In this document: in pieces, positions 17,681-25,478 of the stretch
How positions within the stretch are numbered: the first letter of the stretch is position 1
Layout: each line of letters begins with the position of its first letter
Assembly: GCA_040399685.1 (NCBI GenBank)
Contig: JBBART010000020.1
Span: 26,727-90,726, forward strand
Direction: 5' to 3'
Length of the DNA stretch: 64,000 nucleotides
DNA from: CAIQQQ01 sp040399685
Lineage (GTDB): Bacteria; Pseudomonadota; Alphaproteobacteria; Acetobacterales; Acetobacteraceae
The notes under the pieces: generated by a model
Database searches by the model: none
Seen by the model: only the letters and a program-made list of their open reading frames with translations
Told to the model about the DNA's origin: nothing
Program-made: the position numbers and the translations under genes

Positions 17681-18546
17681 ACCCGCCCTCCATCCGCGCG
17701 GCCATCGCCGCCGAGCATCCCCTCATCACGCCGCTGGCGCATGACGCCTTGTCGGCACGGCTCATCGCGCAGGCGGGCTTCAAGGCGTTCGCCATCGGTG
17801 GGTCGGCGCTGCTGGCCGCACGGCATGCCTATCCGGATATCGGGCTGATCGGCCTGACCGATATGGTCGACGGCATCCGCGACATTGCCGCTGCTTCGTC
17901 CATTCCGTTCTTCGCCGATGCCGATGACGGCTATGGCGACCTCAAGAGCGTGGCGCGGACCGTGGCCGCCTATGAGGCGATCGGGGTCGGCGGCCTGCTG
18001 ATCGAGGACCAGGACCGTGACCGCAAGCAGCAGCGCGCCGAAAAGGCCGCAGCCGTGGCGGATGAAGCGGTGATCGAAGCCAAGCTGCGGACGGCCCTTG
18101 CCGTGCGGCGCAACCCCGACACCTTCATCATCGGCCGCACCGACGCCTACGGCCCGCTGGGCCTGGACGTGGCCATGCACCGGGCCGAGCGCTTCCTGAA
18201 GCTGGGCGTGGACGGAATCTTCATCGCCGGGCTGCGAACGGAAGACGACTACCGCCGGGTCGGCGCGGCCTTCAAGGGCGCCTATCTTTCGGCGGCCATG
18301 TTCGAAGGCGGCGACACGCCGTGGATCTCGCCGGCCGAACTCGGGGACATGGGCTTCAGCCAGGTGTCCTTTCCAACCAGCCTCATCCTGCGCAATGTGG
18401 CCGCCTTGACCGAGGGCCTGCACGCCCTGCGGCGGCACGCGGACGGTGTGGAAACCCTGCGCCCGTTCCCCCACGCTGTCCCCGCCCGTGCCGCGCTGGA
18501 CAATGCTGTCGAGATCGCACGCTGGCGGGATATCGAGAAAGGCTGA
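17674..18546 (+). CDS. isocitrate lyase/PEP mutase-family carbon-carbon lyase (2,3-dimethylmalate lyase-like)
   Basis: 290 residues of the ICL/PEPM TIM barrel. Metal-binding ADADDGYGD lies near residue 86 and LLIEDQD near residue 108. Family members cleave malate-type acids (2-methylisocitrate, 2,3-dimethylmalate, oxaloacetate) into two smaller acids. After EDQD the usual gating-loop K-K/R-C-G-H is missing: the protein reads RDRKQQRAEK, so the catalytic Cys of classical lyases is not obvious. Length matches dimethylmalate lyase (about 290). It overlaps the LeuD-like gene by 7 bases and is followed by an importer. Cleavage of the hydrated product of the LeuCD-like enzyme is the inferred role. 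Confidence 0.8.
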   Translation: MLNPPSIRAAIAAEHPLITPLAHDALSARLIAQAGFKAFAIGGSALLAARHAYPDIGLIGLTDMVDGIRDIAAASSIPFFADADDGYGDLKSVARTVAAYEAIGVGGLLIEDQDRDRKQQRAEKAAAVADEAVIEAKLRTALAVRRNPDTFIIGRTDAYGPLGLDVAMHRAERFLKLGVDGIFIAGLRTEDDYRRVGAAFKGAYLSAAMFEGGDTPWISPAELGDMGFSQVSFPTSLILRNVAALTEGLHALRRHADGVETLRPFPHAVPARAALDNAVEIARWRDIEKG

Positions 18547-18603
18547 CGCAGGACTGCTTGCTGACATAAAAACAATAAAAAAATAAACGGGAGAGCAACT
18601 ACA

Positions 18604-19599
18604 ATGAGTCGCACATCCGCAGCACGCCTGCTTGCAGCCATCGCCGGCAGCGTCGTCCTTGCCTTCGCAAGCCCGAGCCGGGCCGAGGACATCGTCATCA
18701 GCAACTACGGCGTCTCGGCCAACGGCATGCCGTATGCGGTGGCGATGGCGAAGGGATACTTCAAGGCGGAGGGTGCGGATGTCACCGGCATCCTGTCATC
18801 CGCCGGCGGCGGCACCACGCTGCGCAACATGCTCGCCGGCAGCGCGCCCTATGCCGAGGTCAACCCGAACGCGGTCATCGCTGCCATCCAGCAGGGCGCG
18901 GACATCAAGATCGTCAGCGACAACGTGCTGACCGTGGCCGAGTTCATCTGGGCGGTGAAGCCTGACTCGCCGATCCATACCGCGGCCGATCTGAAGGGCC
19001 GCAAGATCGGCTATACCAACCCACGCTCCACCAGCCAGGCGCTGGCGACGATGGTGCTGGAGACAGCCGGGTTGAAGACGACCGATGCCACGCTGGTCAA
19101 GACCGGCGGGTTTGGCGAGGGCGTGGCGGCACTTGATATCGGCATCGTCGATATCACGCCGATCCCGGAGCCGTTGTGGTCGCAGTTCAAATCGAAATAC
19201 CGTCCGATCGTCCGGGCGTCGGAGGCACTGCCGCCGATTGCCAATGTTGTCGGCGTGGCCAGCGGTTCGCCGACGCCGGCGCAGGAAGCCTTCATCCGCG
19301 CCGTCATCCGGGCGCGGCGCCATGCGGTGGCCGACATGGTGGCCAATCCCGATGAGGCCGGCATCATTATCGCCAAGGCCTACAACATCACCCCCGAGGT
19401 CGCGACCGAAGCGGTGAAGGCGTTGACCACGTCGCGCACGGCAGGCGTGGAATACTGGGGCCCCGGCGATATCCGCCTGGACGGCCTGCGCAAGGCGATC
19501 GAAGTGCAGAAAAGCGTCGGCGCCATCACCGGCGATGTGAAGGCCGAGGATCTCGTAACGTCGCGTTTCCTGCCGGAAGATCTCAGGACCATCCGCTGA
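18604..19599 (+). CDS. periplasmic binding protein of nitrate/sulfonate/taurine-type ABC importer
   Basis: 331 residues with a signal peptide (cleavage near PSRAED) and an NMT1/SsuA-like fold: ISNYGVSANGMPYAVAMAKGYF near the N-terminus and a DLKGRKIGYTN hinge near residue 130. Such proteins capture small anions or thiamine precursors. The gene follows the lyase gene after 57 bases containing an A-rich stretch and GGGAGAG. Being in one operon with the hydro-lyase and lyase genes, it may bind a dicarboxylate. The ligand is unknown. Confidence 0.87.
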   Translation: MSRTSAARLLAAIAGSVVLAFASPSRAEDIVISNYGVSANGMPYAVAMAKGYFKAEGADVTGILSSAGGGTTLRNMLAGSAPYAEVNPNAVIAAIQQGADIKIVSDNVLTVAEFIWAVKPDSPIHTAADLKGRKIGYTNPRSTSQALATMVLETAGLKTTDATLVKTGGFGEGVAALDIGIVDITPIPEPLWSQFKSKYRPIVRASEALPPIANVVGVASGSPTPAQEAFIRAVIRARRHAVADMVANPDEAGIIIAKAYNITPEVATEAVKALTTSRTAGVEYWGPGDIRLDGLRKAIEVQKSVGAITGDVKAEDLVTSRFLPEDLRTIR

Positions 19600-20456
19600 T
19601 GTCCGCACCATCGCAGGTCTCGTTGCGCGGCGTGCGCAAAAGCTTCGTCAGGCCCGGCCGCGACGGCGGCACGACCGAGGTGCTTGGCCCGCTGGATCTT
19701 GAACTCCGGCACGGCGAGTTCTTCGCTGTGGTGGGGCCTTCGGGGTGTGGGAAATCCACCTTGCTCGAACTGATCGCTGGCCTGTCCACCGCGACGGCGG
19801 GCGAGGTGGCGTTCGAGGGGCGGCCGATCAACGGCCGCATCCCCGAGGGCGTGGGCGTGGTGTTTCAGGAAGACGCCTCGTTCCCGTGGCTCACGGTGCG
19901 CGACAACATCGCGTTCGGCCTGCGGAAGAAGCAGCTTTCCAAGGCGGACAAGGCGGCGCGGATCGATGCCGCGCTGGACATGATGGGGCTGGCCGCCTTC
20001 GCCAATCACCACCCCGCGCAATTGTCGGGCGGCATGCGCCAGCGCGTCTGCATCGCGCGCACGCTGGTGACGGAACCACGGCTGATCCTGCTCGACGAGC
20101 CGTTTGGCGCGCTGGACCAGCAGACCCGCCTGCTGATGGGCGATGAGTTGCTGAACCTGTGGCGCAAGACCGGCGCCACGGTGTTCCTGATCACCCATGC
20201 GCTCGATGAGGCGGCCATGCTGGCGGACCGGATCGGGGTGATGTCGGCCCGGCCGGGATGCCTGATCGATATCGTGGAAACCGGATGGGCGCGTGACCGC
20301 GACAGTCGTGTGGTGCAGGAAGATTCGTTCGGCGTCGTCACGGCCCGGCTGTGGCGCTCGCTGCGCACGGAATCGATGAAGTCGCTCGGCCGGTCTGGTT
20401 TGGCCCCGTCTGGGTTGGCCCCGTCTGGGTTGGCCCCGTCTGGGCTGGCAGCGTGA
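19599..20456 (+). CDS. ABC transporter ATPase (SsuB/TauB-type)
   Basis: 285 residues with Walker A GPSGCGKST (near residue 46), signature LSGGMRQRV, Walker B LILLDEPFGALD and switch FLITHALDEA. The start shares one base with the binding-protein stop (TGATG). The last 20 residues are odd: a repeated SGLAP unit encoded by a 15-bp tandem repeat that runs up to the next gene's start, so the C-terminal tail is probably dispensable and variable. It energises the two permeases that follow. Confidence 0.9.
   Translation: MSAPSQVSLRGVRKSFVRPGRDGGTTEVLGPLDLELRHGEFFAVVGPSGCGKSTLLELIAGLSTATAGEVAFEGRPINGRIPEGVGVVFQEDASFPWLTVRDNIAFGLRKKQLSKADKAARIDAALDMMGLAAFANHHPAQLSGGMRQRVCIARTLVTEPRLILLDEPFGALDQQTRLLMGDELLNLWRKTGATVFLITHALDEAAMLADRIGVMSARPGCLIDIVETGWARDRDSRVVQEDSFGVVTARLWRSLRTESMKSLGRSGLAPSGLAPSGLAPSGLAA
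20393..20452 (+). repeat. 15-bp minisatellite, four units
   Basis: Four tandem 15-bp units (consensus GTCTGGGTTGGCCCC) at 20393-20407, 20408-20422, 20423-20437 and 20438-20452; units 2 and 3 are identical and the outer ones differ at one to three positions. Being a multiple of three, it keeps the ATPase frame (SGLAP repeats) while changing the distance to the overlapping GTG start of the next permease gene at 20453. Confidence 0.95.
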
Positions 20457-21205
20457 AATACGCCTGGGTATGGCGCGTGGGGTTGCTGGCGGCGTTGGTC
20501 GTGCTGCTGGAGGTTCTCTGCGCCACGGGTGGAATTGACAGGCTGACGATGCAGCCACCGCACCGGATGGCCGTCGATCTCTGGCGCATCATCACATCCG
20601 GATCGCTGAACGCCGCCATTCTGCGCACGCTGACCAATGCCGCGATCGCGTTTGTCAGCGCCATGCTGTTCGGTGTGGTCTTCGCGGTCCTGCTGCACCG
20701 GGCCCGCTTCCTGCGCGAGACGCTGGACCCGCTTTTCGCCACCTATTACGCCATCCCCGTCTTCGCGTTCTACCCGCTGATGATCGTGGTGTTCGGCCTC
20801 AACGACCTGCCGGAGATCTTCATCGCCTTCATGCTTGCGGTGGTCAGCGTCGTGGTCACCACCCTGGCGGGGCTGGACCGGGTGCCGCGGGTGCTGCTCA
20901 AGACCGCCCTGGTCAGCCGCCTGGGGCCGGTGGAGACAGCGCGGCGGATCGTGCTGCCCTTCGTCGCACCCTTCCTGCTCACCGCGGCGCGGCTGGCCAT
21001 TGCCTATGCGTTGATCGGCGTCATCGGGGCCGAGTTCATCATGTCCTCCAACGGCATGGGCTATGAAATAAGCTTTGCTTACAACAACTTCGACAACGCA
21101 ACGATGTATCCTCTGATTTTGCTGGTCATTCTGACCTCTGTTCTGGTCAATGCCCTGCTGTCCTATTGGGAGCGCATCTTGCTCACGCAGCGAGGCCTGT
21201 CGTGA
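20453..21205 (+). CDS. ABC transporter permease (SsuC/TauC-type), first copy
   Basis: 250 residues with about six membrane segments and the binding-protein-dependent permease loop around VPRVLLKTALVSRLGPVETARRIVLP (EAA-type loop). The GTG at 20453 overlaps the ATPase stop (GTGA); the longer frame to 20351 only reads the tandem repeat in another phase (PVWVG repeats) and is not used. It pairs with the second permease as a heterodimeric channel. Confidence 0.87.
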   Translation: MKYAWVWRVGLLAALVVLLEVLCATGGIDRLTMQPPHRMAVDLWRIITSGSLNAAILRTLTNAAIAFVSAMLFGVVFAVLLHRARFLRETLDPLFATYYAIPVFAFYPLMIVVFGLNDLPEIFIAFMLAVVSVVVTTLAGLDRVPRVLLKTALVSRLGPVETARRIVLPFVAPFLLTAARLAIAYALIGVIGAEFIMSSNGMGYEISFAYNNFDNATMYPLILLVILTSVLVNALLSYWERILLTQRGLS

Positions 21206-21954
21206 CCGCCACCCCCATGCGCACGCTCCAGAGCGTGACCCTTCTTGTCCTGGGATTGCTGGCCTTTTGGCAGTTGCTTTACTGGGGCGTGGGCGATGTC
21301 GCCTTTCGCTCCCCGGTGGCGACGGTCCGTTTCACCGCGACCCTGTTGGGCAACGAGACCTTCTGGCCGCATGCGCGGGAAACCGGGCGCGCCTTTGCGA
21401 TGGCGTTGCTGCTGTCCGTGCTGATCGGATTGCCCATGGGCGTTCTGCTGGGCAGCAACCGCATGGTCGGCGCCGTGTTCGAGCCGATTCTGGTGGCTTC
21501 CTATGCCATTCCCAAGATTACGCTGTATCCGATCATGCTGCTGATGTTCGGGCTTGGCATGTCCGCGAAGGTGGCCTTCGGGGTGATCCATGGGGTGATC
21601 CCGATCGCCTTGTTCACGGTCAGCGCCGTGCGCCATATCCGCCCTGTGTTGCTGAAGACCGGCCGGGTCATGGGCTTTGGCCCGTTGGAGATGGCCAGGT
21701 CCATCTTGTTTCCGGCCGCCATGCCGGAGATTTTCGCGGGGTTGCGGATCGGCTTTTCCCTGACGCTGATCGGCACGATCCTGGGGGAGATGTTCGCCTC
21801 CCAGCGCGGTATCGGCTTTTTGCTGATGAACGCGATCGGGTTGCACAACGTGGACCTGATTATGGGATTGACCTTCCTGCTGTCGGTTTCCGCCGGCATC
21901 GCCAGTTTCGCCCTGCTGCTGGTCGACAGGCACATGAAAGCGCGCGCAGCATGA
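21202..21954 (+). CDS. ABC transporter permease (SsuC/TauC-type), second copy
   Basis: 250 residues, hydrophobic, with the loop KTGRVMGFGPLEMARSI...PEIFAGLRIG (EAA region, about residues 150-180). The GTG at 21202 overlaps the first permease stop (GTGA); ATG at 21217 is an alternative. Two different permease genes with one ATPase and one binding protein is the usual layout when a channel is heterodimeric. It is the last gene of the LeuCD-like/lyase/importer operon. Confidence 0.87.
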   Translation: MTATPMRTLQSVTLLVLGLLAFWQLLYWGVGDVAFRSPVATVRFTATLLGNETFWPHARETGRAFAMALLLSVLIGLPMGVLLGSNRMVGAVFEPILVASYAIPKITLYPIMLLMFGLGMSAKVAFGVIHGVIPIALFTVSAVRHIRPVLLKTGRVMGFGPLEMARSILFPAAMPEIFAGLRIGFSLTLIGTILGEMFASQRGIGFLLMNAIGLHNVDLIMGLTFLLSVSAGIASFALLLVDRHMKARAA

Positions 21955-22303
21955 CCTTGCGCCTGCGCCGGCATCACCCAAGTTACAATCAGGACAAACC
22001 TGATTTTGACTGTCGTCCGCACCATGACGTGTCTCTGGCCGGCCCTTGCCTTCTTTTGGCAATTGGGTCTAAGGCCACACTCTTGCTGCCTCCTACAGCT
22101 ATCAACCCTTCCGAGGAATATATGAACCCGCGATCTAGCAGCCAGTCTCCGGAGTGCGACAGTCGACGCTTGTCGTCTGCCGTGACCGCCGGGCTGACCC
22201 GTCGCCCGGGTAGACCATGGAGCCGTCAAGGCCAGCGCCACACGCGCTGACCGAACGGCAACCGGCCTCCCGGGTTCGAGCAACAGCCGAACCACAGGAG
22301 GCC
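21955..22303. other. 349-bp region with no long gene upstream of the NRAMP gene
   Basis: No long gene is visible. It holds a possible 42-codon leader ORF (22122-22250, listed separately) and presumably the promoter of the NRAMP transcription unit. I could not fit any riboswitch consensus to it by eye. Confidence 0.5.
22122..22250 (+). CDS. possible 42-residue Arg/Pro-rich leader peptide
   Basis: ATG at 22122 follows CCGAGGAATAT, a fair ribosome binding site (GAGGA). The product would start MNPRSSSQSPECDSRRL and has about ten Arg and four Pro in 42 residues. It matches no family I know. It lies in the otherwise empty region before the NRAMP gene. Arg/Pro-rich short ORFs upstream of cation transporters can act as regulatory leaders (the mgtL/mgtA case), but chance occurrence in GC-rich DNA is quite possible. 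Confidence 0.3.
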   Translation: MNPRSSSQSPECDSRRLSSAVTAGLTRRPGRPWSRQGQRHTR

Positions 22304-22483
22304 ATGATGGCCATCCATTCCTATGTGATCCCTGACGGGATCAACGACCGCAATTTGTTCGCTCGCCTCGTCCATGAGGCCCAGCGCATGGCCGCGTCCG
22401 CACCCCTGGTGGCGTGGTGGACGACGGACGCGCACGGCCATCTCACGTGCCATTGGGATATCGGCTTCAGGCCATCGGGCTGA
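22304..22483 (+). CDS. small hypothetical protein (59 aa) before the NRAMP gene
   Basis: ATG-ATG at 22304/22307 follows AGGAGG at ideal spacing, the best ribosome binding site in this region. The 59-residue product begins MMAIHSYVIPDGINDRNLF and contains VAWWTTDAHGHLTCHWDIGF, with two His and one Cys near the C-terminus. It has no signal peptide or membrane segment and I do not recognise it. It lies 89 bases before the NRAMP gene on the same strand, so co-transcription is likely. A His/Cys-containing partner of a metal transporter is possible but unproved. Confidence 0.55.
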   Translation: MMAIHSYVIPDGINDRNLFARLVHEAQRMAASAPLVAWWTTDAHGHLTCHWDIGFRPSG

Positions 22484-22572
22484 AGGGGCATTCGGCCGAA
22501 CGGGCCGCATCCACACCCTTTGCACTGTCCCGATAGACCGAAACCGCGGCTGCCCGGCCGCTGGAGACTGCC

Positions 22573-24207
22573 ATGACCCAATTGACCCAACCGGGCCTCA
22601 AGACCACCGTCCTCGACACCGCGCATATCGGTGACATCAAGGGCGCCCTCGGCACCATTCGCCTTGGCGATACCGACAAGCGCCAGACATGGCGCGCCCG
22701 CTTCCTGACATTGCTCGCCATTCTGGGGCCGGGACTGATTGTCATGGTGGGCGACAACGATGCCGGCGCGTTCGCGACCTACACCCAGGCGGGGCAGAAT
22801 TACGGCACGTCCCTGCTGTGGACGCTGCTGCTGCTGGTGCCTGTTCTGTATGTGAATCAGGAAATGGTGCTGCGCCTGGGCGCTGTGACGGGCGTGGGCC
22901 ATGCAAGGCTGATCCTGGCCCGGTTCGGCAAGTTCTGGGGCGCGTTCAGCGTGATTGACCTGTTCATCCTGAACGGACTGACCATTGTCACCGAATTTAT
23001 CGGCATCAGCCTGGCGCTGGATTATCTTGGCGTGTCCAAGATCGCCGGCGTGGCGATTGCCGCTGTGCTGACCATGATGGCGGCGTCGACCGGCAATTTC
23101 CGCCGTTTTGAGCGGTTTGCACTGATGCTGTGCCTGGGCAGCCTGCTGCTGGTGCCGATCGTGCTGGCCGTGCACACCCCGGTGGGGGAGATCCTGCATG
23201 GTCTCGCTGTTCCCAGCCTGCCGGAGGGCAAGCTGTCCGATATCCTGCTGCTGATCATCGGCATCGTGGGCACGACGGTGGCGCCGTGGCAGCTGTTCTT
23301 CCAGCAGAGCTACGTCATCGACAAGCGCATCACGCCGCATTTCATGAACTATGAGAAGGCCGATCTGTGGCTGGGTATTCTCATCGTCATGATCGGCGCC
23401 GGGGCCATGATGGTGTTCTGCGCGGCGGTTTTCAAAGGCCAGCCGGAATTCGGCAACTTCACCGATGCGGGCGGCGTGGCAGCCGGATTGGGCAAGTATG
23501 TGAGCCCCACCATGGGGGTGCTGTTCGCCATCGCCCTGATCGACGCCGCCATCATCGGCGCTTCGGCGGTGTCGCTGTCGACGGCCTATGCCATCGGCGA
23601 TGTGCTGTCGCTGAAGCACTCGCTGCACCGCAAGGCCAGCGATGCGAAAGGCTTTTATCTGGTCTATGCCGGGCTGATCGCATTCTCGGCCACCATCGTG
23701 CTGATCCCCGGCTCCCCGCTCGGCCTGATCACGCTGGCCGTGCAAACCCTGGCGGGCGTGCTGCTGCCGAGTGCCACGGTGTTCCTGCTGCTGCTGTGCA
23801 ACGACGCGCAGGTGCTCGGACCGTGGGTCAACGGCAAGTGGCTCAACGCCTTCACCGCGTTGGTGATCGCGGTGCTGGTGCTGATGTCGATCGTCCTGAC
23901 GGCGTCGGTCCTCTACCCGGACATCACGGGGGAGCAGATCCTTTGGATCATGGCCGGCGGGGCGGTGCTGTTCGTGCTGAGCGCTGCTGCCACATTGCTG
24001 CTGGGCCGGCGCGAGCTCGCGCCGGCCTTGCCGCGACCGGATGCCGCTTTTCGACGTGCCTGGCGGATGCCGCCGCTCGATATGCTGGAGCCATCCCGCA
24101 TGACATTGTCCAAACGCGTCTGGATGAGCGTGCTGCGCGGCTATCTGGTGCTCGCCGTTGGCATGGTGGTGGTGCGGATCGTTCAGCTCGCTTTGGCGCA
24201 GGGGTAG
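22573..24207 (+). CDS. NRAMP-family divalent cation transporter with altered metal-site motifs
   Basis: 544 residues and about eleven membrane segments. The TM1 region reads GPGLIVMVGDNDAGAFA, where Mn/Fe transporters (MntH) carry DPGN; the TM6 region reads TTVAPWQLFFQQS, where they carry MPHN-LFLHS. The metal-binding Asn and Met are therefore replaced, as described for NRAMP-related magnesium transporters (NRMT), in which Met is Ala. I infer Mg2+ or a different cation rather than Mn2+. The hydrophilic N-terminus (about 45 residues) and the C-terminal extension (RRELAPALPRPDAAFRRAW) are longer than in MntH. It is convergent with aceF. Confidence 0.82.
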   Translation: MTQLTQPGLKTTVLDTAHIGDIKGALGTIRLGDTDKRQTWRARFLTLLAILGPGLIVMVGDNDAGAFATYTQAGQNYGTSLLWTLLLLVPVLYVNQEMVLRLGAVTGVGHARLILARFGKFWGAFSVIDLFILNGLTIVTEFIGISLALDYLGVSKIAGVAIAAVLTMMAASTGNFRRFERFALMLCLGSLLLVPIVLAVHTPVGEILHGLAVPSLPEGKLSDILLLIIGIVGTTVAPWQLFFQQSYVIDKRITPHFMNYEKADLWLGILIVMIGAGAMMVFCAAVFKGQPEFGNFTDAGGVAAGLGKYVSPTMGVLFAIALIDAAIIGASAVSLSTAYAIGDVLSLKHSLHRKASDAKGFYLVYAGLIAFSATIVLIPGSPLGLITLAVQTLAGVLLPSATVFLLLLCNDAQVLGPWVNGKWLNAFTALVIAVLVLMSIVLTASVLYPDITGEQILWIMAGGAVLFVLSAAATLLLGRRELAPALPRPDAAFRRAWRMPPLDMLEPSRMTLSKRVWMSVLRGYLVLAVGMVVVRIVQLALAQG

Positions 24208-24233
24208 GGCAACCGCGTGCCGCCGTGTGGTCG

Positions 24234-25478
24234 CTACAGCAGGATCTGGCGAAAGTCGCCAAGAAGGCCGGAGAGGTGAACCAGGAAGCGGGCGGCCTCC
24301 GCGCCGTCCACCACACGGTGATCCCATGACAGCGACAGCGGCAGCATCAGGCTTGGAGCAAATTCCTGCCCGTTCCAGACCGGCTTCATCGCCGCCCGCG
24401 CCACGCCGAGGATGGCCACTTCCGGGGCGTTGATGATGGGGGTGAAGCCCAGCCCGCCAATGCCGCCGAGCGAGGAGATGGAGATGCAGCCGCCCTCCAT
24501 GTCCGGCTGGCGGATACGGCCTTCGCGTGCCTGGAGCGCCAGATCGGCAATTTCGGCGGAGATGTCGCGCAGGCCCTTGCGATCCACATCCCGCACCACC
24601 GGCACCAGCAGGCCGTTGGGCGTGTCGGCGGCGAAGCCGATATGGAAATACTGCTTCAGAACCAGCTCGTCGCCATCCAGCGCCGCGTTGAAATTGGGGA
24701 AGCGTCGCAGCGTTGCGACCATCGCCTTGATCAGGAAGCTCAGCATGGTGATGCGCGGGCCGCTCGGGTCACGGGCGTTGAATTGCTGACGCAAGGCTTC
24801 GAGATCGGTGACGTCGGCTTCATCGAAATTGGTGACGTGCGGGATTGTGGCCCAGTTGCGCGACAGCGCCGGGCCGGAGATGCGGCGCACGCGTGACAGG
24901 CTTTGCCGTTCGACGGGGCCGAATTTGGCGAAATCGATGACCGGCCAGGGTGGCGGCGTGGAGGCTGCTTGTGTTGGTTGCGCGGCGCGGGCGATGGTTT
25001 GCTGCACGTGACGGTGCAGATCCTCCGCCTGCACGCGCCCAGCCTCGCCGGACCCGGCCACCTGCGCCAGATCGAGGCCGAATTCGCGCGCCAGTTTGCG
25101 AACGGCCGGGCCGGCATAGGCGGAGCCACCGGTGATTGTTGGTGCTGCCGGTGCTGCCGGTGGTGGGGGCGCAACCACAGCCGAGGGCGCATGCACCACA
25201 GGTGCTTTGGCCGGTGTGCTGCCCTGTGGAGTCAGGGTCAGCAGCATCGTGCCCTGCTGCACGGAATCCCCGGCTGCGACGAGGATTTCGCCCACCATGC
25301 CGGCAGTGGGGGCGGGCACTTCCAGCGTTGCCTTGTCGGTTTCCAGCAGCACCAGCGAGTCATTCGCCGCCACAACATCACCAGGACGGACCAGGATTTC
25401 GATGATCTTGGCGTTGCGGATATCGCCGATATCGGGGACCGGAACCATCATTGCGGGAGCCATATGGGTGTCTGGCAT
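24234..25478 (-). CDS. aceF: pyruvate dehydrogenase E2, dihydrolipoyl acetyltransferase
   Basis: 414 residues in the order: one lipoyl domain (lipoylated Lys in LLETDKATLEVPAP near residue 49), an Ala/Pro-rich linker, a peripheral-subunit-binding domain (GPAVRKLAREFGLDLAQVAGSG, about residues 126-165) and a catalytic acyltransferase domain with SWDHRVVDGAEAARF (DHRxxDG) near the end. It transfers the acetyl group from lipoate to CoA. The ATG at 25478 shares one base with the aceE stop (TGATG) and follows GGAG. No E3 gene (lpd) lies next to it in this window. Confidence 0.92.
   Translation of the reverse strand: MPDTHMAPAMMVPVPDIGDIRNAKIIEILVRPGDVVAANDSLVLLETDKATLEVPAPTAGMVGEILVAAGDSVQQGTMLLTLTPQGSTPAKAPVVHAPSAVVAPPPPAAPAAPTITGGSAYAGPAVRKLAREFGLDLAQVAGSGEAGRVQAEDLHRHVQQTIARAAQPTQAASTPPPWPVIDFAKFGPVERQSLSRVRRISGPALSRNWATIPHVTNFDEADVTDLEALRQQFNARDPSGPRITMLSFLIKAMVATLRRFPNFNAALDGDELVLKQYFHIGFAADTPNGLLVPVVRDVDRKGLRDISAEIADLALQAREGRIRQPDMEGGCISISSLGGIGGLGFTPIINAPEVAILGVARAAMKPVWNGQEFAPSLMLPLSLSWDHRVVDGAEAARFLVHLSGLLGDFRQILL

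Noticed and set aside
22270..22290. tRNA T-loop-like GGGTTCGAGCAAC
   Set aside because: No acceptor, D or anticodon arms can be formed around it.
22200..22303. Riboswitch (yybP-ykoY or M-box) before the NRAMP gene
   Set aside because: I looked for the conserved cores of these RNAs and could not find them; a covariance search would decide.
22321..24327. 668-codon minus-strand frame opposite the NRAMP gene
   Set aside because: His/Gln/Arg-rich shadow with no recognisable domain; the membrane protein on the plus strand explains the region.
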